A DNA stretch of 64,000 nt, taken from contig NC_092670.1 in assembly GCF_964355755.1 (NCBI RefSeq), forward strand, positions 36,877,795 to 36,941,794, read 5' to 3'. Both the position numbers and the translations under genes were made by a program. The number at the start of each line of letters is the position of its first letter. The stretch's first letter is position 1. Of the stretch, positions 57,581 to 64,000 are shown piece after piece. A model generated the notes under the pieces. It was given only the letters and a program-made list of their open reading frames with translations, was not told the DNA's origin and did no database searches. This stretch comes from Antedon mediterranea (taxonomy: Eukaryota; Echinodermata; Crinoidea; Comatulida; Antedonidae).

Positions 57581-57654
57581 AGGCACTGCCCGGATTTGAA
57601 CCGGGGATCTCCTGTTTACTAGACAGGCGCTTTAACCAACTAAGCCACAGCGCC
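57581..57654 (-). tRNA. tRNA-Thr (anticodon AGU)
   Basis: A 74-nt gene on the minus strand. The acceptor stem GGCGCTG/CAGTGCC closes fully with one G-U pair, and the discriminator is U. The D-arm is GGCTTAGTTGGTTAAAGC. The anticodon stem-loop CCTGT-CTAGTAA-ACAGG carries AGT, read as inosine-modified IGU. The T-arm is CCCGGTTCAAATCCGGG. It matches the eukaryotic tRNA-Thr(AGU) pattern almost base for base and has intact internal promoter boxes, no intron and no encoded CCA, so it looks functional. It lies alone about 0.8 kb downstream of EFTUD2, in the opposite direction. Confidence 0.97.
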
Positions 57655-58523
57655 GAGTTATTTGACGGGGTGGATTTTTTGTTATATATTAATTTGATGA
57701 GAGCTGGAATATTCTATTTTCTGAATAGGAGGTTTTATTATAATTATTAAATTTCAATTCAATGATTTACTTGTGTAATTGAAAATAAGTATATAACTAG
57801 CACGGTTATAATTAGTACATAATGGTTAAAAATATGGAAAAAATAGATTTGAAATGCAAATTTTGTTGACAAAATTATTGTTGGTGTACTAATATACCCC
57901 TTATAGTAAATAGGTCTAACCTATACTAGAAGCTAAAAGTCTTATTGAATCTTGTGGTGTGTGAACGTACTAAAAGTTAGCTAGCTGACAACGCGGCAGT
58001 CACGTTAAAATATATTTGGACAAAAAAAGATAAAAGAAGTGTTTTATTTCATGATGTAGGTGATGTATGTTTATTATTTTATCTAAGAAAAGTTATTTTG
58101 ATTACTGTTTGGGTTTACCGTTTATCTCTATAGGAGTCCTAAGAGGAGGCCTCGTCGTCAATTAAATTTAGTTAAGTACATACGGTCGATAGCCTAACTA
58201 AGGCTAACTAGGCCTAACTACTCCCGTCAATTAGTAGTAGTCTAGATAGCTAGAGGTATTCGCCTTGCCCTTCTTAGGTGCTGGTCATCCCTACCCTAAT
58301 ATTTGGTCGACTCGTACCCACTTTGGCAAATTCGTACCGGATCCACTTCAAATATTAAATATTGTTGTTAAAAGTGTCATATGATTTATATATAGTCCTA
58401 GTCTTTTAGTATAAATGTTTAACTTTTCATATAAACCAGAATATAGATCCTAATCATGGAGTAAATAAGAATAATTTACTACTTATATGTCCTAATTACC
58501 TATAAGTAGATCAAATTGGTTGC
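57655..58523. other. Intergenic, nothing recognised
   Basis: AT-rich spacer with a TAGGCCTA-containing patch near 58190-58225. No coding or structural signal was found. Confidence 0.45.
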
Positions 58524-60078
58524 ATAAAGGGTCATTCTTCAGTAAGTGTCTAATTTCAGGTTTATAAAAAATCATTTTAAAACTTGCATTTTTTAAATTT
58601 TAAAAGTGTATTCAGATAAATGAACATGTATTACATGGCAAGCGTATGTTTGGCGCAATCTTTATTATATATTTCGTATTTTATTCGCAGTTATAAATAC
58701 ATGGTTCCATGTTGCTGTCATATCCGTCACATTAATGGGATATACAAAGATAGAAAAAATAACCGGTTAGGAATTATAAAATTATTTCCATTATTAATTC
58801 GTTGCGATACTATACAGTATTTTTTTCTCGATTAATAAAAAAAATGATTGTTTTAACATTTATTAGTATGATGTTATACGTTCAAAACCATTTACTATTC
58901 CAAAAAATAATAAATTTCAGAAAATAGTATGACTGTCCAGTGATGTTTTACAAAATTCTATTTTAATATTACTAACCATTGACATAGTAGAAGAATATGG
59001 TTTATATTTCAATTATACCACATAATTGCGTTAATTACTGAAATAATTTAGGATTTAAAAGGATAAAATATCCATGTGACGGAGATGAAACCGTGACGGA
59101 TATGTTGAACCTCAAAAATCATGTGACGGAAACGACTTTTAAGATATGATTTGAATATGTTTATTGACCAGAGTCACATATATAATAATGTAATAACATA
59201 ATAAAGATAAACAAAATGTACAACAAAAAAAGGCCCTGGCAATAACAAAAAGTCATATCCGTCACTGGCCGTCATCTCCGTCACAATGAAACATTGGGAA
59301 ATGTGACGGAGCTGACCGTGACGGATGATGTATTTAGCTTAGGACAGTCCAGGATCACCCCGTAGTAATGTCTGACAGCGGAGACGGAGTACATACTTCT
59401 AGATACCGTGAATAAATTGTACTTCCAGTTGAAAAAAAAACAAGAAATTATAATTATTTAATGAGTTCTATACCGTTCAGATATGACATTCAATAAAGGT
59501 ACGCAACTGTAATTCTTCTAAAACCTCGTTTTATTGGCTTTTTTCCTCTTTTATTGAAAATGATGTGTGGCTAGTTTTATTTCAATATCTTTGCATGTTT
59601 ACAACGCACAATCAATTTTTTTCCCCGTCGTTCAATAAACTGTAGACGGCACATTTAAATTATGTGACGGATATGACACAAAACTGCGGGACAAGCTTTT
59701 TCCAAACATTTAGATTTAATGTATGTAGAGATATATTTTGAAGTTCTAATAAAATCGCATGAAATCATGATTAACTAACTTTTTACAATATTCTCAATTA
59801 ACAAAAGTCCTGCTATCAAATATATACGGCGATCATAAAATTGAAGAGGTACAATCGGGACATGAGGTTTTAGGGGGTTGCCTGAAACATTTTTTTAAAA
59901 ATTAACAATATCAATGTTATTATCTTTGGTTTATGTACAGTAATTATATTTACAATAATGTTGATTATGATATAAGCCAAGAATTTCGATTTTTTAATGA
60001 TGAATTTTCAGTATCTATCCCACCAAAGTATCGGGACATGATTTTAGACACTTACTGAAGAATGACCCATAAATATTA
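58524..60078. mobile_element. ~1.55-kb element with terminal inverted repeats and many GTGACGGA motifs, no protein
   Basis: GGGTCATTCTTCAGTAAGTG at 58529 is the exact complement of sequence ending at about 60070, and the arms extend to TAAGTGTCTAA/TTTAGACACTTA. ATAAA flanks the outside of both ends, a candidate 5-bp target duplication. Inside, at least nine sites of GTGACGGA(T/G)ATGA type occur on both strands (58718, 59076, 59093, 59123, 59253, 59272, 59303, 59318, 59664), and CGGGACATGA occurs twice near the right end. There is no transposase-like frame, so if it is a DNA transposon it is non-autonomous. The superfamily is not recognised. Confidence 0.75.
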
Positions 60079-61251
60079 CTATACTGGGCCTGTAGGTTGA
60101 TAGTACTTAGGTACGCGGTACTTAAAATTTTATACTAAATTTTAAATTAGTCGAAATAGCATGGGTTAATGCGAATACACCTGCGTACACAGTAGCCTTT
60201 TGTGCCTGTGTTGACATCATAAGCACTCCGAGCCACTGAGACAGACACACAAAAACTGCTTTCATATCATTTCATTATTTATTCGGTCTATTTCAATATA
60301 TACATAACAAAAAAATATGAAATTGGGGAGACCAGGGTCAACCTACTAAGTGAACTTAATCACTGTAGCTAAGCCGGTTGACCCAACCCCAAAGTCAGTT
60401 TACACATAAAACACAGAAAACAGTTGAAGCCGATCAAAATGAATGAGTTAGGTTGCGTATCAACAAGCTTGCCTTAAAACCAATTTCCCTTTAATACTCT
60501 GCTGCTATTAGCAATTAATTCCTATTGATATGTAAAGCTAAAACAAAATGGACATTTTAGTTTGTATATATTTATGTTAATAATTATTCATGTCAAATTA
60601 TTTCTATTGTGCTATACAAATAATGAGCAATGCGGACACAATTTCAAATTGCACAGTGATTTTATAAAAATTCTACAGTTATGCATCATATTTGTCGTAT
60701 TCAATTTAGACTTTCACCGTTGAGTACAGTTTTTCCGTTGAGTACTTCTTTAACGGAGTATTTTGAGAGTTGAGATTGTTCTTAACGAAAAAGCTTTTGT
60801 TGTCAACGTTTTCTATTCGCATGACTTTCTGTTGAGCACAAATTTACAATTCGAATACAAAAAGTACTCAACGAATCTTTACGTTGACAACGAAAGTTCC
60901 CAATCGATTATGACAAATGCCATGTGGAAAAATCATGAACCATTACTGCCCTTTTGTAGTATCAGTTTAAACAGTATTATTCATTATTGATTGGTATAAT
61001 TTGTCATTCTAGAAGGCAAATATTGAAGTTCTTTACTGTATGTCTATTATAAGTCACCATATGTTACCAAAGAGAACAATTACCAATGTGTGTTGTATTG
61101 ATGGTCGTTTCATTTCCAAGCTTTTAATTTAGTCTCTGGAAATCTGTCAATTTGTCAACAGATGGAAGGATTTTAATAAGTCCAACATTCTGCCCTACAA
61201 CATGTTGATGCCCTTTGGATAGTTAACTAATATATTTTGCAATACATTTCC
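60079..61251. other. Intergenic, little recognised
   Basis: AT-rich. CGTTGAGTACTTC near 60737 and GTACTCAACG near 60870 form a loose inverted pair, the only structure seen. The plus frame at 60763-60990 has no homology that I can recognise. Confidence 0.4.
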
Positions 61252-61610
61252 TTAAGATGTATTTTGTCCTTTAAAAACCTGAAAAATAAAGATTAATAAA
61301 ATCAGACTTTGAATTGGCCATTTGCAGTTTTAATAAAGTTATTCACTTCTGTAGAAAAAAATCAACAAAAATAATGATTTCATTTATAAAAAGACAAAAA
61401 AAACGGCTAATTTTAACCAAAAACCATTGCTGACAAGACAATTTAGTTATTTTTTTTAAATCCCATTTTTCAGGGAAAACTTTTTATTTTTTTTTGATCC
61501 AGTTTTTGGTCAAAGTGAAGAAATATTATGTGATATTAAAATAGCATATTTAAGAAAAATATGTACAGTAGTCTAGAACAATTTTTTGTAGGTGGATAAT
61601 ATATCTTTAA
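61252..61610 (+). mobile_element. MITE-2 copy, complete
   Basis: TTAAGATGTATTTTGTCC to GGATAATATATCTTTAA with the family body (AAAAATAAAGATTAATAAAA, GTTTTTGGTCAAAGTGAAGA). Confidence 0.78.
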
Positions 61611-61913
61611 AATAAAAGTGTTTGTAATTATAATAAATTTTCTTTTTTGCAGGTTAATAAGACGTTTGCCAATTCTCCACCATGTTTCGTGTTAGCGTCA
61701 ACCGACTTGTTTCATTTTTAATGATATTTGTCTGCTTTTTTATGATCATTTTGTCTGTAAAATTATTTGGAAGTACTAACTCACCAAGATTTTTGTAAGA
61801 AATGTCTTTTTTATTATTGTATTTGTAAATTTCTTCCATGAAATAGTGGAAATGTAACTGTGATACAAAAAAAAGTTTACAGGTAGTAAAATCTCTCAGA
61901 ACCATTTCTGTAT

Positions 61914-62145
61914 AGGGAGGTGTGACTTGTTGTTAAGATGCTTGGCTACAAATCCTAGGGTCCTGGGTTCAAGTCATATATGTCAGGATTTTTTCTAATG
62001 ACAAATTACAACTCCATTCCCAAAGACTTGTAAGAAGACTTTGTTTATGTAGAGCATCTTGTGTATGTTTGTCTTGTGAACGTTAGGATTGCCACCTTTA
62101 AGAAGGATAGTGAATGAATTTGCTTATGGTTATTCTTCAGTTTAT
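61914..62145 (+). mobile_element. SINE family A, copy 6
   Basis: AGGTGTGACTTGTTGTTAAG head, box B CTGGGTTCAAGTCATA and body CAGGATTTTTTCTAATGACA, AGAGCATCTTGTGTATG; tail AGTGAATGAATTTGCTTATG. Confidence 0.75.
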
Positions 62146-62345
62146 TTTCTACCTTTCAACCTTTCCTTCTTGGTTTAATAAGCACATTACAATGAAAATG
62201 AATCAAAAGAATGACATTTGAAGGTTCTATTTTTAACAAGGAAATGTAGTCTTTGTAAGATTATCTTCTTTTATATAACTAACAATAACATTCAAGGTAC
62301 ATGTAATGTATGTATAAATACAGAAGATGAATAGGACGATACAAT

Positions 62346-62514
62346 TAAAAAACCTTGTCTACACTATCAAGCTTTATGTGACAACAAATAATATATGCCC
62401 ACAAATGGACATGATGATGTCATATCACTACCATATTTGACCATGTTACTACCATATTTGCCCACATCACACTTTTTTTGTCAAACTAGTTTGATAGTTG
62501 TAGACAGAGCTTTA
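62346..62514. mobile_element. MITE-1 copy, complete
   Basis: TTAAAAAACCTTGTCTACACTATC-type left end to GATAGTTGTAGACAGAGCTTTA. It ends 40 bp before the exon at 62554. Confidence 0.85.
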
Positions 62515-62553
62515 GATCAACATTAAACTTTTGTGTCATATTTTTTCTCACAG

Positions 62554-63016
62554 ATATATAGAAAGAAAAGCTGAAATTGACAATGCGAATAGGCAAAACA
62601 ATTTACTAACAGAATCATCTAATAAACAAAGCAACTTGCAATTTGATGAAAAAGACAAAATAAAAAAAATCCAATCAATATTAGGCTTACCGAGCAACTT
62701 TATTCACCATGCCAACCAACTGCCTGGAAAACAACTCGAGGGAATTCAAGAGATAATAAACGACTATTTAGGAGCTAATGATATTCCTGCAGAAAAGATA
62801 TTAAATAATATTATGAAACTTTTATTCATAAATAACTCACGCGTTGTTGAGCCATCCAGTAATTTGACAACGCAGAAGGTGCAAGAACACGCTGCTGAGA
62901 TACGGGTGCTTAGTATTAACGAACTACTGGAACGTCCGCCACCTAACCCACCGAAGATTGAACGTGTAAAACCAAACGATTTACCATACATAAGAGATGA
63001 TAGTTACAAACCTTCT
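62554..63016 (+). CDS. Internal exon of an unidentified gene (partial, continues both ways)
   Basis: A 463-nt open stretch bounded by a good acceptor (TTTTTTCTCACAG) and donor (CCTTCT|GTGAGT). It encodes about 154 residues: YIERKAEIDNANRQNN, a polar linker, a helical segment (DEKDKIKKIQSILGLPSNFIHHANQLPG, LEGIQEIINDYLG), VQEHAAEIRVLSINELLERPPPNPPKIERVKP and DLPYIRDDSYKPS. It has no cysteine-based, membrane or catalytic motif. Codon use and the sharp borders argue for a real exon. I do not recognise the family. The next exon would be beyond 63017, and none is evident before the window ends. Confidence 0.6.
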
Positions 63017-63235
63017 GTGAGTTCATTCAGTTCATGTACTGTATCTTTGTTTTTTTTTATGCGTAAAATGTATATTGTTTTGAGAAGGTAAAGGTCCATA
63101 TTAAATTCTAAACATAGGGTAATGAGCTCACTTTACTTATCCTCAGCATTATGTGGCCTATTCCTTTCCATGTGCCTTATCCCTTTCCATGTGCCTTATC
63201 CTCTCTAGTATTTTCAACCAGGTACTCTTTTACAG

Positions 63236-63330
63236 CTTCCCAGTAGAATGGAAGTTGAATTGAATTGGACCCAGGTCTCTCTGTATAATAGTCAAGTGTC
63301 CTAACCACTCGACTAATCAACTCCTTATGT
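63236..63330 (-). mobile_element. tRNA-like pseudogene or SINE head
   Basis: The minus strand reads GGAGTTGATTAGTCGAGTGG, TTAGGACACTTGAC, then CTGGGTCCAATTC and CAACTTC. The first and last seven bases can pair (one G-U), as in a tRNA acceptor stem, but the anticodon arm is degraded. Confidence 0.5.
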
Positions 63331-63712
63331 TTGAGAATGTTTGAAAACAACGTAGTTATTTGAGTTGATGACTCAGAGCTCACAACCAGCAAAACTATTA
63401 TCATAACAGAGAGTGTCAGAGATACAATTAATGTTTAACCAGGCCCCTGGTCTAGGAACCCTAAATTGGCCATCCAACATTAGAGGCTTAGGGCTTTTTT
63501 AGCCTTTTTCGACATACTTTTAAAAGTTTAATGAATGTTTTTTCCTCTGAGCACTGCTCATAAGCTTTGGATTTAGCCAGTGAGAGCTCATAGCCATTAC
63601 TCCACTGTATCAATGATTAACCCATACAAAGCTGTATCTGATTACAGTATCTTGCATTAATATTTCTCATTTAGCACGTATGCGCATGTAATTGTAAGGT
63701 ATCTAATACGCC

Positions 63713-63895
63713 TAAAGCGTGGTTCCCACTAGCGACGCAACGCAAGGACGTAACGCAACGCAAGTGAATTGACCAATCACAAGCGATGGCTTATTCGCTT
63801 GTGATTGCTAACTGTCTATAACTTCGCTCGTCATTGGTTAAAACGCTTGCGTTGCGTTTACGCCCTTGCGTTACGTTCTAGTGGGAACCAAGCAT
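63713..63895. mobile_element. MITE-3 copy, complete
   Basis: Nearly identical over its whole length to 31599-31782 (AAGCGTGGTTCCCACTAGCG to CTAGTGGGAACCAAGC). It is palindromic and non-coding. Confidence 0.9.
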
Positions 63896-64000
63896 AACTA
63901 CAACACATTAAAATATGTTAAATTTTTCCTCTGCTTTCTGTCTTACTAATGTTGTTCTAGTCATTTCATTCTGATGAAATGTCCACAATCACTGTAGCCT

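Overview
The window is nuclear DNA of an intron-rich, AT-rich animal. The gene content fits a marine invertebrate deuterostome, most likely an echinoderm: a 23-exon EFTUD2 and a 13-exon NAPRT of vertebrate-like length, an intronless rhodopsin-type GPCR, a RING/NHL protein, and a secreted mosaic lectin (fucolectin, kringle, LamG and PAN modules). The short palindrome TAGGCCTA is scattered throughout, which I associate with echinoderm genomes. The phylum is inferred, not shown. The frames use the standard code with GT-AG introns; the exon joins below were checked by phase and length, and NAPRT (550 aa) and EFTUD2 (974 aa) add up to uninterrupted frames.

Layout. 0-4.4 kb: a decayed LINE 3' end, then the last six coding exons of an unidentified RG-rich protein (+). 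4.4-8.2 kb: intergenic, with MITEs, a 30-bp satellite and a ~130-bp array carrying POU-like palindromes. 8.2-12.2 kb: a GPCR (-) and a THEG/SPMAP2-type sperm microtubule protein (+), divergent over a 390-bp promoter. 14.8-23.6 kb: NAPRT (-). 25.2-30.3 kb: the mosaic lectin (+). 32.6-35.7 kb: satellites, then the RING-coiled coil-NHL gene (-). 38.4-39.5 kb: a five-finger C2H2 protein (-), divergent from EFTUD2 (+, 41.0-56.8 kb), the U5 snRNP GTPase. 57.6 kb: tRNA-Thr(AGU) (-). 58.5-60.1 kb: a transposon-like element without a protein. 62.5 kb to the end: one exon of an unidentified gene.

The genes look unrelated in function and form no operon or pathway. The non-coding DNA is unusually structured. 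At least 23 copies of one palindromic MITE (ends CTCTGTCTACACTATCAAAC), nine of a second (ends AAAGATGTATTGTCC), two or three of a third, four tRNA-like SINE families and many tandem arrays sit in introns and spacers. Several arrays appear to have grown out of MITE ends. The most striking features are a ~1.55-kb, ~60-copy 26-bp minisatellite in EFTUD2 intron 11 that has no AG on the sense strand, the GTGACGGA-rich element at 58.5-60.1 kb, the mosaic lectin, and the MITE-end amplification in EFTUD2 intron 22. I found no CRISPR, operon or prokaryotic-type system.
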